A program made the position numbers and the translations under genes. The notes beneath the pieces are model-generated. The model was not told where the DNA came from and ran no database searches. It saw nothing but the letters and a program-made list of their open reading frames with translations. From an uncultured SAR116 cluster alpha proteobacterium (GTDB taxonomy: Bacteria > Pseudomonadota > Alphaproteobacteria > Puniceispirillales > Marisalimonadaceae), in assembly GCA_902616005.1 (NCBI GenBank), contig CACMRG010000004.1:34047-98046 (forward strand): a stretch of DNA of 64,000 bases. Reading direction: 5' to 3'. Positions 18,743 to 26,466 of this stretch are shown here, piece by piece; position 1 is the stretch's first letter, and every line of letters starts with the position of its first letter.

Positions 18743-19747
18743 TTATAGCTTTCTTTTAAAACTATCTGGTAAGTAACTGTCATCAAACACTTTAGATCCA
18801 TCCATTTTAGTTTTAAAGCTATATGTCTCGCTTAATTGTTTGATGCTTTCATTTAGTCTGTTCATGTCAACACTTCCAATTCCATTAGCTTTAACTGCAT
18901 CAGTTACAATATTATCTCTAATCGCCATTTTCAATCTTGTAGTTTCAGTTTTTGCTTTTGCAATTTTGTTATATTTTAAAACATATGGAATTGTTGAAGC
19001 TGGATCAGCAATCATTTCTTTCATTCCTTTAATAGTTGTAGAAAGAAAGGTTTTTACAATATTTGGCTTTGCTTTAGCAAAATCTGTATTGACAATCACT
19101 GCATTGCCATACAATTTTAATCCATAGTCAGCCATTAACATTAAACTAATATCATCTTCAGATACACCTTTACTTGCCAAATTTATATATGAAGAGAAAG
19201 AAAAACCAGTAATTGCTTGAACTTTTCCAGAAGCTAACATTGGTTCTCGAACTGGAAAGCCAACATTTTCAATTTTAACTTTACTAGCATTTATATTGTT
19301 AGCTTTTACAAAGGATTTCCATTGGGCATAAGCACCATCTGGAGCAGGAGCTCCAAGAATTTTACCTTCAAGGTCTTTTGGCTTTACCACACCAAGACTT
19401 TTTCTACCTATAATTGCAAATGGAGGTCTATCATATACCATCATAATAGCTTTTACTTTAGCTTTTGGGTTTTGGTCTAAAAATTTAATTACAGAATTAA
19501 TATCTGCAAATCCTAATGGATATGTTCCTGATGCTACTTTCGGAATTGCGTCTCTACTTCCTTTTCCAGAATCAATTGTTACATCTAAACCTGAACTTTT
19601 ATAATATCCTCTTTCTTTACTCGTTAGAAAAATTGCTGATGGTCCCTCAAATTTCCAATCAAGTGAAAATTTTATCTTCTCATTTGCATTAGCTAAACTG
19701 GAGATAAAAAAGATTAAAGTTGAAATAAATATATTAAATGCTTTCAT
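18743..19747 (-). CDS. ABC transporter substrate-binding protein, NMT1/THI5-like (NitT/TauT)
   Basis: Periplasmic binding protein, 334 residues, with a signal peptide (MKAFNIFISTLIFFISSLANA, cleavage expected after ANA). The mature protein begins KIKFSLDWKFEGPSAIF, the DWK-type opening of NMT1/THI5-like proteins, and the GYYKSSGLDVTID segment also fits. The ATG has a strong Shine-Dalgarno, AAAGGAG six bases upstream. First gene of the run importer - xdhA - xdhB - deaminase. Family members bind pyrimidines, taurine or aromatic compounds; a purine-like ligand is the simplest inference from context. Confidence 0.9.
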   Translation of the reverse strand: MKAFNIFISTLIFFISSLANANEKIKFSLDWKFEGPSAIFLTSKERGYYKSSGLDVTIDSGKGSRDAIPKVASGTYPLGFADINSVIKFLDQNPKAKVKAIMMVYDRPPFAIIGRKSLGVVKPKDLEGKILGAPAPDGAYAQWKSFVKANNINASKVKIENVGFPVREPMLASGKVQAITGFSFSSYINLASKGVSEDDISLMLMADYGLKLYGNAVIVNTDFAKAKPNIVKTFLSTTIKGMKEMIADPASTIPYVLKYNKIAKAKTETTRLKMAIRDNIVTDAVKANGIGSVDMNRLNESIKQLSETYSFKTKMDGSKVFDDSYLPDSFKRKL

Positions 19748-19885
19748 AACATTCTCCTTTCATAGGATAATTCTATAATTAAGAGATTACTATAACACCA
19801 TAAATCTAAATTGAAAAAACAAATGGTTAAAAATTGATCAAATTAATAATTACGAAATTTATTTTGATTTGAATAACAAACTTAA
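19748..19885 (-). promoter_or_regulatory. Candidate promoter region of the importer-xanthine dehydrogenase run
   Basis: 138 AT-rich bases between the DUF1989 gene and the NMT1-like binding protein, both read leftward. It includes the strong ribosome site TGAAAGGAGAATGTT next to the start at 19747. Being the longest gap in this leftward run, it is the likeliest promoter site for the xdh operon. I see no convincing operator palindrome. Confidence 0.35.
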
Positions 19886-20548
19886 CTATGCCTTCGGTAT
19901 CCATGTATTTGTAGTCTTTATTTCACTAAATGTTTGAGCATCTTGATTAATTTCAATTTCAACACTTTTTGGTTTGTTATCAAATTCACCCTGAATTTTT
20001 ACAATATCTTGTGGGCACGATGAAAATACAACATAACAATCCATCTCTGCTCTTAAAGTAATTTTATCACCTGGACTGGTTACTGTAGGTAAAGTTTTTA
20101 ATGTTTTTTTATCCTCTTGCACCTCTATATTCATAAATATATTAAATGATGCAAGTATAGGTTTATTACAATTAATTTCATATTCTTTAAGGGCTTCAAC
20201 AAGATTATCGCAGCAATTTCTATGATATTTTTTTACACCTAATAATTTATATCTTTTTTCATCGCATGCTGCCATGAAAGTATCATGAATGCCAGGAGAT
20301 GTATCTTCAACAATTGTAAGAATTTTATTTCTATTATTGGTGACAAACGTGTCACCTAGTATAGGATTTAATCTTTGAGACCAGACCCTGCTAGCTTCCA
20401 TTGACATGTATTCATTTGTATTCGCTTTATTAAAAGCCCAACAATCAACAACTTGTGTTCCATATGTATTAATAACAGATATAGTTTGTGATTTATTTAA
20501 AATGAATGCTTTGCCATGACCAGCTGGTATTGTTGTTTTTTCTATCAT
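19886..20548 (-). CDS. DUF1989 / urea carboxylase-associated family protein
   Basis: 220-residue protein of the DUF1989 family, recognised from GTQVVDCWAFN near residue 32, EASRVWSQRLNPILGDTFVTN near 53, EDTSPGIHDTFMAACDEKRY near 83 and the NCCDNLVEAL segment. Paired DUF1989 proteins form carboxyguanidine deiminase (CgdAB) beside urea carboxylase; here a single copy stands without urea carboxylase, so a stand-alone role in a guanidino or ureido compound pathway is inference. Located between an ATPase-less amino-acid-type ABC system and the purine importer. A perfect hairpin ends seven bases before its ATG, and no Shine-Dalgarno is obvious. Confidence 0.85.
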   Translation of the reverse strand: MIEKTTIPAGHGKAFILNKSQTISVINTYGTQVVDCWAFNKANTNEYMSMEASRVWSQRLNPILGDTFVTNNRNKILTIVEDTSPGIHDTFMAACDEKRYKLLGVKKYHRNCCDNLVEALKEYEINCNKPILASFNIFMNIEVQEDKKTLKTLPTVTSPGDKITLRAEMDCYVVFSSCPQDIVKIQGEFDNKPKSVEIEINQDAQTFSEIKTTNTWIPKA

Positions 20549-20554
20549 AAGTAT

Positions 20555-20580
20555 GCCTAATCTAAATTAATAGATTAGGC
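20555..20580 (-). other. Intercistronic stem-loop between binding-protein and DUF1989 genes
   Basis: GCCTAATCTA (20555-20564) and TAGATTAGGC (20571-20580) form a perfect 10-bp stem with a six-base loop. On the leftward transcript it begins 14 bases after the stop of the amino-acid-type binding protein and ends six bases before the DUF1989 start codon. There is no T-run on the leftward strand. It may protect the binding-protein mRNA 3' end, and could also limit ribosome access to the DUF1989 start. Confidence 0.7.
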
Positions 20581-20594
20581 TATATTTTTCAAAT

Positions 20595-21371
20595 TTATAA
20601 TGATGGCAACGGTGGTAAATCTTGACCTAACCATTTATTAGATATTTTGTTAAGATCTCCACCTAATTTTTTATGAAGTATAAAAACATTTACCCATCTT
20701 AAAAGATCTTCGTTTCCTTTTTTTACTCCGATAAAACAAGGGCTATCTTTAATAATAAACTTTCTTTGCAAATCAAAGTTGGGATCACTTTCTGTTATAG
20801 ATGCTGCCGCTGTATTACCAGAAACTAATACCTGAACTTGCTTTGACTTTATAGCGCTTAAAGTTGCAGCATTATCTCCAAATCTAGTGATTTTTGTTCC
20901 TTTAGGAGCTCGTTTAGTCAATTCTAAGTCTTCTAAGGTTCCACCTGTAACTCCTACAGTTAAACCGTCTAAATCTGCATATGAATTGATCTTAATGGAG
21001 GACGGTGCAAATACACCAGAGTAAAAAGGAGCATAAGCACTTGAAAAATTTATTGATTTTGCTCTCTTTGGATTGGCACCCATTGTGGATATAACTAAAT
21101 CAACTTTATCAGTTTCTAAAAAAGGGATTCTTTGTTTAGATACAACTGGAACTATCTTTAACTTCACACCCAAATCTTTTGCGATTAACTTGGCAACGTC
21201 GACATCATAACCTTCATGCTCGCCAGATTTTCCAACAGCACCAAATGGAGGAAAAGCTTCAGGTACTGCAATTTTTACCTCACCTTTTTTTAATATATCA
21301 CTTAAATCTGCAAATGCAGAACTTAAAGTAAATGTGAGGAATACAAAAAATAATTTAATTAATTTTAACAT
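20595..21371 (-). CDS. ABC transporter substrate-binding protein, amino-acid (family 3) type
   Basis: Periplasmic binding protein, 258 residues from the ATG at 21371. That start has AAAGGAG five bases upstream; the in-frame GTG at 21386 overlaps this Shine-Dalgarno and is rejected. The signal peptide is MLKLIKLFFVFLTFTLSSAFA. The mature part reads VKIAVPEAFPPFG and GYDVDVAKLIAKDLG, typical of polar amino acid binding proteins. Ligand unknown. Together with the two upstream permease genes it forms an importer lacking a local ATPase. Confidence 0.92.
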   Translation of the reverse strand: MLKLIKLFFVFLTFTLSSAFADLSDILKKGEVKIAVPEAFPPFGAVGKSGEHEGYDVDVAKLIAKDLGVKLKIVPVVSKQRIPFLETDKVDLVISTMGANPKRAKSINFSSAYAPFYSGVFAPSSIKINSYADLDGLTVGVTGGTLEDLELTKRAPKGTKITRFGDNAATLSAIKSKQVQVLVSGNTAAASITESDPNFDLQRKFIIKDSPCFIGVKKGNEDLLRWVNVFILHKKLGGDLNKISNKWLGQDLPPLPSL

Positions 21372-21390
21372 AATTTCTCCTTTCACTAAT

Positions 21391-22074
21391 TTAATTATTT
21401 ATTAATATTTTTTTCTCTAAATGCTTCGCATAAACAGCTAGAGGATAACAAAGACAGAAATACATTACTGCCATAATTGGAAAGATTATAAAAGGTTCTG
21501 ATCCTGGAACAGGAGCATTTGCCCATCTCTTTCCTAATAACATAAGATCTTGAAATCCTATGATATAAGCTAAAGAAGTTCCTTTAATTATCTGTATTAA
21601 AAAACTTATAGTTGGTGCTACACTATATTTAAAAGCTTGAGGTATAATTATCAAAACTAAGCTTAGTGTAAAATTTAAATTTATACTTTTTGCTGCTTCC
21701 CATTGACCTTGAGATACAGCGATAATTGAACCTCTCCAAACTTCAGATAGATAGGCTGATGTGAAAATAACTAAGGATAATGTGGCAGCTATCCAAGGAT
21801 CTATATCATACCCAAGCAATCTAGGAACTCCTAAACCTGACAAAAATAAAAGCATTAAAAGCGGAACAGATTGAAACAACCAAACATAAGAAAAACTTAA
21901 TTTGTTTAAGAGCTTATTTGGAATTATTCTTAAAAAAGTAATCAAAATTCCTAAAATTCCACCACCTACAAAAGCAATTAGTGATAAGTATATCGTAAAT
22001 CTACAAGCTGCAATTAATTGGGATATAATGATGCCTTCAGGCTTACCTAAAATGTTTATTAATAAACCTTCCAT
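21391..22074 (-). CDS. ABC transporter permease, polar amino acid (HisM/GlnP) type
   Basis: Membrane subunit, 227 residues with about five helices. The segment GQWEAAKSINLNFTLS followed by IIIPQAFKYS near residues 125-150 is the EAA coupling loop of the His/Glu/Gln/Arg permease family. Its ATG overlaps the last base of the first permease gene, and the binding-protein gene follows 19 bases after its stop. Such pairs form heterodimeric permeases. Confidence 0.92.
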   Translation of the reverse strand: MEGLLINILGKPEGIIISQLIAACRFTIYLSLIAFVGGGILGILITFLRIIPNKLLNKLSFSYVWLFQSVPLLMLLFLSGLGVPRLLGYDIDPWIAATLSLVIFTSAYLSEVWRGSIIAVSQGQWEAAKSINLNFTLSLVLIIIPQAFKYSVAPTISFLIQIIKGTSLAYIIGFQDLMLLGKRWANAPVPGSEPFIIFPIMAVMYFCLCYPLAVYAKHLEKKILINN

Positions 22075-22751
22075 TATAAAGCTCTTTTACCAAGTGAAAT
22101 TTTAAAAATTATTTCTAAACATGATTTGTAAACTAGAGACATAATTATATAGAGAAAAGTAAGTACAATAAATATTTCAAATGATCGAAAAATCCTACTG
22201 TCTATAAAAAGTCCAGCGTGTGTTAAATCTGTAACTCCTATCTCGGATATTATACCTGTTGTTAGAAAAATAAATATGAATTGGCTAGATAATGATGGAA
22301 ACATTTTAATAATAGTTTGTGGCAATATTATTTTTCTAAAAACTATATTTTTGTTTAGATTTAAAGCAGAAGCAGCTTCAATTTGTCCTTTAGGTGTTGA
22401 CTCGTAACCACTTCTTAATATTTCTGCAAAATATCCTGAAAAATTAATTGTTAAAGCTAATAAAGCGTGACACCAAAAAGGCCATACATAACCAAAAAGA
22501 GCTGGTAGGCCAAAAGTTATAAAAAATATTTGTACAATCAATGGAGTATTTCTTATGAAATCAACATAACAAGTACTTATAAAACTTATGCCGAAAACTC
22601 TCCAATAAATTAAAGCTGCTAATATAAAAGCAATAACAAATCCGAATATACCGCCAAATATTGTTAGAGCTGTGCTTACCAAGATGCCATCAAGTAATAG
22701 AGATAAGTACTCTTGAGATCGATAAATTTCAAAAAATCTTAACTCAAACAT
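22074..22751 (-). CDS. ABC transporter permease, polar amino acid (HisQ/GltJ) type
   Basis: First permease of the amino-acid-type importer, 225 residues from the ATG at 22751 (a TTG two codons upstream is possible). The EAA loop GQIEAASALNLNKN followed by IILPQTIIKMF lies near residues 140-165, and FIRNTPLIVQIFF near 85 is a family hallmark. It heads the leftward run permease - permease - binding protein - DUF1989, with a 134-base gap upstream to the dehydrogenase gene, which can hold the promoter. Confidence 0.91.
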   Translation of the reverse strand: MFELRFFEIYRSQEYLSLLLDGILVSTALTIFGGIFGFVIAFILAALIYWRVFGISFISTCYVDFIRNTPLIVQIFFITFGLPALFGYVWPFWCHALLALTINFSGYFAEILRSGYESTPKGQIEAASALNLNKNIVFRKIILPQTIIKMFPSLSSQFIFIFLTTGIISEIGVTDLTHAGLFIDSRIFRSFEIFIVLTFLYIIMSLVYKSCLEIIFKISLGKRAL

Positions 22752-22885
22752 AAGCAAACCAAATAGGTCATTCTAATGTATAATGATGTTAATGTGATTG
22801 CTTTTTATTCAACATTTTAATTATTTTAATTATTAAATCGTTTTTGATTAAATTTTAATCAATAATATTTGCTAAAGTTAACAAT
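22752..22885 (-). promoter_or_regulatory. Candidate promoter region of the amino-acid-type importer
   Basis: About 130 AT-rich bases between the dehydrogenase stop (22886) and the first permease start. It holds several TTAATTA-type tracts near 22815-22860 and a TATAATGATG stretch near 22780. No clear palindromic operator or terminator hairpin was found by eye. Confidence 0.3.
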
Positions 22886-23995
22886 TTATAAAATAGCATT
22901 TTGAAATCTATTTAAATCTTCAACACCTAAACTTTTTGCTCTTAACGTAATTAAATTCCATGCTTCTTGAGCAATAGGAATTCCGTTTTGCATTCTATCT
23001 TTATAGATTTTTTTTTCGTTATCACCAGGTATCATAACTTTTTCAACACCTTCAGCTGGAGGTGATGATCTTACAAAGTTAGAATAAGCCTGAACTTCTT
23101 TTGAGAAATAATCTACATCAACAAACTTTTCGACATCTATGTAAATAGAAAGCATACCGTTTGCAAATGGTCTAATATATTTATGATCTATTGCACAAGT
23201 ATCATTACTTGTGAGTGCCCCACCTAAAATCTCCATCATAAAATTAATACCTGAACCTTTATGCATACCAAATGCTGTTATTGCACCATCTCCTTTATCT
23301 GGATTTGGAACGTCATCTGGTCCAATTTTACCGTATAAAGCTTCTGTATTATTTGTAAGATTTCCTAAGTTGTCGATTAAAGCACTCATAGGTAATTTTT
23401 TACCACCTTTTTGAGCAACTAAAGCTTTGCCCTCAGCAACAGTAGATGTTGCCATATCTAAAATTACATGTTCTTTTCCTTTTACAGGAATTCCAATTGA
23501 TAGTGGAGATGTACTTCCTCGTCTATCTGAACCACCATAAGGAGCTACTAACAAACTACCTCTTACATTAACAAAATGTAAAGAAACACAATTTTTGTCA
23601 GCAGCTAATTCTGACCAATCGCCAATTCTGCCAAGGTGACCTGAATTTTTCAATCCAATGAGAGCGATTCCATGATTTTTTGCTCTATTAGTACCCTCCT
23701 GAACAGATTTTTCACCCATGATTTGACCAAAACCCTGATTAGCGTCTATCAAAGCAAGAGATCCAGAATCTAAAATTAAAGAATGTTGTTTATTAGGAAA
23801 AACTTTCCCTTCATCAACCCAATCACAATATCGAGGAACTCTTACAATCCCGTGACTATCGTGGCCTTTTAGGTTTGAAAGGCATAATCTTTTAGAAATA
23901 AGATTTGCTTCTTCTTTAACACAACCTTTTTTTTCAAAAATCTCAGATATTAATATTTCGGCATCCCTGACATTTACTCTAAATTGATTATCCAT
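22886..23995 (-). CDS. Malate/L-lactate/ureidoglycolate dehydrogenase family oxidoreductase
   Basis: NAD(P)-dependent dehydrogenase of the YlbC/AllD/Ldh2 fold, 369 residues. The conserved catalytic His segment GHDSHGIVRVPRY lies near residue 55, GLKNSGHLGRIGDW near 120, and ILDMATSTVAEGK near 190. Members oxidise malate, sulfolactate, 2,3-diketogulonate or ureidoglycolate (AllD, giving oxalurate). Its place at the end of the purine and ureide region makes ureidoglycolate a candidate, but AllA already handles that compound and sequence alone does not decide. Starts at an ATG with GGAAAG about ten bases upstream. Confidence 0.88.
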   Translation of the reverse strand: MDNQFRVNVRDAEILISEIFEKKGCVKEEANLISKRLCLSNLKGHDSHGIVRVPRYCDWVDEGKVFPNKQHSLILDSGSLALIDANQGFGQIMGEKSVQEGTNRAKNHGIALIGLKNSGHLGRIGDWSELAADKNCVSLHFVNVRGSLLVAPYGGSDRRGSTSPLSIGIPVKGKEHVILDMATSTVAEGKALVAQKGGKKLPMSALIDNLGNLTNNTEALYGKIGPDDVPNPDKGDGAITAFGMHKGSGINFMMEILGGALTSNDTCAIDHKYIRPFANGMLSIYIDVEKFVDVDYFSKEVQAYSNFVRSSPPAEGVEKVMIPGDNEKKIYKDRMQNGIPIAQEAWNLITLRAKSLGVEDLNRFQNAIL

Positions 23996-24072
23996 TTAAC
24001 GAATTCTTTCCATTTAATTTTTTTTTAATTATGTTACTTAATAACCTTCCGTTAATAACTTAGAGAAATAAA

Positions 24073-25131
24073 ATATTAACATCAATAAAATATATATTAT
24101 ACACACTACTTATTGGCTTTATTGGCGGAAGTATTTTTAACTATTTATTACTTCCTCTACCATGGGTTTTAGGGCCTGCGTTTTTAGTAGCAATCTTTGC
24201 TTTATTTAAAGTCAATGTTTTAATACCACCAAAATTTAGAAATCCATTTATTGGTATCCTTGGAGTTTGGTTGGGAGGATCTTTTGATTCCTCAATTCTT
24301 GATAATGTAGAAACCTGGTTTTTCACCCTATTATTGTTAGCTCTATATATACCTTTTGCATTTTTTATAACATTTCTAGTACTTCATAAAATTAGAAAAA
24401 TTGAAAAACCAGAAGCATTTTTTATTGCTTCACCTGGTGGACTTCTCGAAATGGTTTTGGGAGCTGAAGAATGTGGCGCAGATTCTAAACAAGTCGGGAT
24501 AATACATATGATTAGAATTTTCTTAACAGTATTTACAATTCCATCATTAATTTTGATATCGTTTCCAGGGACTTTTAAAAGAGAAGCTATTTGGCCAATA
24601 ATGGATTTAGATCTAATTAATTTAATCATTTTATTCGTAATTGTTTATTTAGGTATTTTTATTGGTAGGCTTATAAAATTACCTGGCCCTAGATTATTTG
24701 GACCACTCTTGTTAAGTGCAATTATAAGTATTTTTGAAATTTACAAAATTGAGATGTCTATAACAGTGGTAATTTTTGCACAGTTGGTATCTGGAAGTTT
24801 CTTTGGTAGCAATTTCAACGGATTAAGTTGGAAAGTTGCTGGAAAATATATTGGTCATTCAGTTTCAGTAGTAATAACTTTAATTATATCATTATTACCT
24901 TTCATCTTGATTGTAAAATTAATTTCAGAAATAACTCCAGCTGCAATTTTTCTAGCATTTGCTCCTGGTGGTGTAAATGAAATGGGGCTACTAGCTTTTC
25001 TATTAAATATTGAGCCAGCATTTGTAATTACACACCATTTATTTAGATTGTCAGTTGTAGTTGTAATTTTAGGATTGGCACAAAAATTTTTGTATCCAAA
25101 ATTTAAATTAATGGTAAAACAAAGGAAATAA
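24073..25131 (+). CDS. AbrB-like membrane protein (ammonia monooxygenase-regulator family), non-canonical start
   Basis: Integral membrane protein made of two homologous halves, each with a GGxxEM motif: SPGGLLEMVLGAEECGAD and APGGVNEMGLLAFLLN. The first ATG/GTG/TTG in frame (TTG at 24271) would remove the first two helices, yet the frame is open back to a stop at 24061, and its translation there (LLPLPWVLGPAFLVAIFALF) is plainly the usual family N-terminus. Using the ATA at 24073, with AGAGA just upstream, gives 352 residues, the normal family size. Function of the family is poorly defined. Confidence 0.75.
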   Translation: MLTSIKYILYTLLIGFIGGSIFNYLLLPLPWVLGPAFLVAIFALFKVNVLIPPKFRNPFIGILGVWLGGSFDSSILDNVETWFFTLLLLALYIPFAFFITFLVLHKIRKIEKPEAFFIASPGGLLEMVLGAEECGADSKQVGIIHMIRIFLTVFTIPSLILISFPGTFKREAIWPIMDLDLINLIILFVIVYLGIFIGRLIKLPGPRLFGPLLLSAIISIFEIYKIEMSITVVIFAQLVSGSFFGSNFNGLSWKVAGKYIGHSVSVVITLIISLLPFILIVKLISEITPAAIFLAFAPGGVNEMGLLAFLLNIEPAFVITHHLFRLSVVVVILGLAQKFLYPKFKLMVKQRK

Positions 25132-25147
25132 CATCTAGGAGGTATCT

Positions 25148-26047
25148 TTGATAAAAGGATTAATTGCACCCATTCTATCACCATTTGATAATGACTTAAA
25201 ATTTAATCAAAACATGTATAATGACCTTGCTCAAGATTTACTTGAAAACGGATGCTCTGGATTAGCTCCTTTTGGTACAACTGGTGAAGCTTTATCTTTG
25301 AGTAATAAAGAAAGGATGAATGCACTAGAAGGGTTGTTAAATAGTGGTATTAAAGCTGATCAACTAATTCCTGGCACAGGTTTATGTAATTTTCCAGATA
25401 CTGTAATGATTAGTAAACATGCACTAGATCTAGGTTGCCATGGTGTTATGACATTACCACCTTTTTATTTCAAAGGCATGAGTGATGAAGGTCTATTTGA
25501 TTATTTTGAAAAATTAATTGAAGAAATTAATCACAACAAACTAAAGATTTATTTATACCATATACCTCAAGTTTCCGGAGTTGGACTTTCAATTGATTTA
25601 GTATCAAAACTTAAAAAAACTTATCCTGACATTGTTGTTGGAATTAAAGACAGTTCAGGCGACTGGGAAAATACAAAATCTCTATTAGGGATAGATGACC
25701 TTATTGTTTATCCAGGTGCAGAGCTACCAGTAATTCAAGCAATAAAGCTTGGAGCTCCAGGATGTATATCAGCTACTGCAAATTTAAACGGGGGTGATAT
25801 ATCAAAAGTTATAAATTTTTGTCATAGTAATGAATGGGAAAAAGCTGAAGATTTACATAAAAAAGTTACAAAAGTAAGGTTGTTGTTTCAAGATTATGCT
25901 CCTATACCTGCACAAAAAGGTCTCTTAGCTAAAAAAACAAAAATTAGTGCGTGGTTAAATGTTAGACCACCGTTGAAATCTATCAATGATGATAAAGTAT
26001 CAGAACTTGCTAATACGTTAAATAATGAGTTTGGTTATTCATATTAG
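25148..26047 (+). CDS. Dihydrodipicolinate synthase / N-acetylneuraminate lyase family aldolase
   Basis: Class I (Schiff-base) aldolase of the DapA family, 299 residues. The GTTGEALSLS motif lies near residue 42, the catalytic Tyr in LYHIPQVSG near 138, and the Schiff-base Lys in VVGIKDSSGDW near 165. It starts with TTG, but a near-perfect Shine-Dalgarno AGGAGG six bases upstream fixes this start. It follows the AbrB-like gene by 16 bases. The family includes lysine biosynthesis and many sugar-acid or hydroxyproline lyases. Location away from lysine genes favours a catabolic lyase, substrate unknown. Confidence 0.87.
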   Translation: MIKGLIAPILSPFDNDLKFNQNMYNDLAQDLLENGCSGLAPFGTTGEALSLSNKERMNALEGLLNSGIKADQLIPGTGLCNFPDTVMISKHALDLGCHGVMTLPPFYFKGMSDEGLFDYFEKLIEEINHNKLKIYLYHIPQVSGVGLSIDLVSKLKKTYPDIVVGIKDSSGDWENTKSLLGIDDLIVYPGAELPVIQAIKLGAPGCISATANLNGGDISKVINFCHSNEWEKAEDLHKKVTKVRLLFQDYAPIPAQKGLLAKKTKISAWLNVRPPLKSINDDKVSELANTLNNEFGYSY

Positions 26048-26061
26048 CTTAGGAAATCTTT

Positions 26062-26463
26062 ATGACTAAAAATCAAATTAAAGGTCAATGTCATTGTGGA
26101 AAAGTAAAGTTTACTATTAATTGTGAATTAAAAGAACTTAGAAGATGTAATTGCTCTCATTGCCGAAGAAAAGGTTATGTAATGACAACTGTCAATAAAG
26201 ACGAATTTAATTTAGAAAGTGGAAAAGATTATTTGAGTATTTATCAATGGAACACAAAAATTGCTAAACATTTTTTTTGTAAAATCTGTGGCATAAATAC
26301 TCATAATAAAAGAAGAACAAATCCTAATGCTTTCGGAGTTAATGTTGGTTGTTTAGACGGATTTGATATGTCTTGGATTAAAAATGTTTCTGATTTTACA
26401 AATGGACAAGAGTTCACACTTGAAAATCAAAAGCAAGGAGAAGCTTCATTACAGAAAAAATAA
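26062..26463 (+). CDS. GFA family (glutathione-dependent formaldehyde-activating-like) zinc protein
   Basis: 133-residue zinc-binding protein of the GFA/CENP-V fold. Cysteine clusters GQCHCGKVKF near residue 10, RRCNCSHCRRKG near 31 and FFCKICGINTHN near 75 supply the zinc ligands of the family. Despite the name, few members have been shown to act on formaldehyde, and many are uncharacterised S-hydroxymethylglutathione-like enzymes. It follows the DapA-like gene by 14 bases and converges with threonine synthase with only three bases between stops. Confidence 0.87.
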   Translation: MTKNQIKGQCHCGKVKFTINCELKELRRCNCSHCRRKGYVMTTVNKDEFNLESGKDYLSIYQWNTKIAKHFFCKICGINTHNKRRTNPNAFGVNVGCLDGFDMSWIKNVSDFTNGQEFTLENQKQGEASLQKK

Positions 26464-26466
26464 ATT

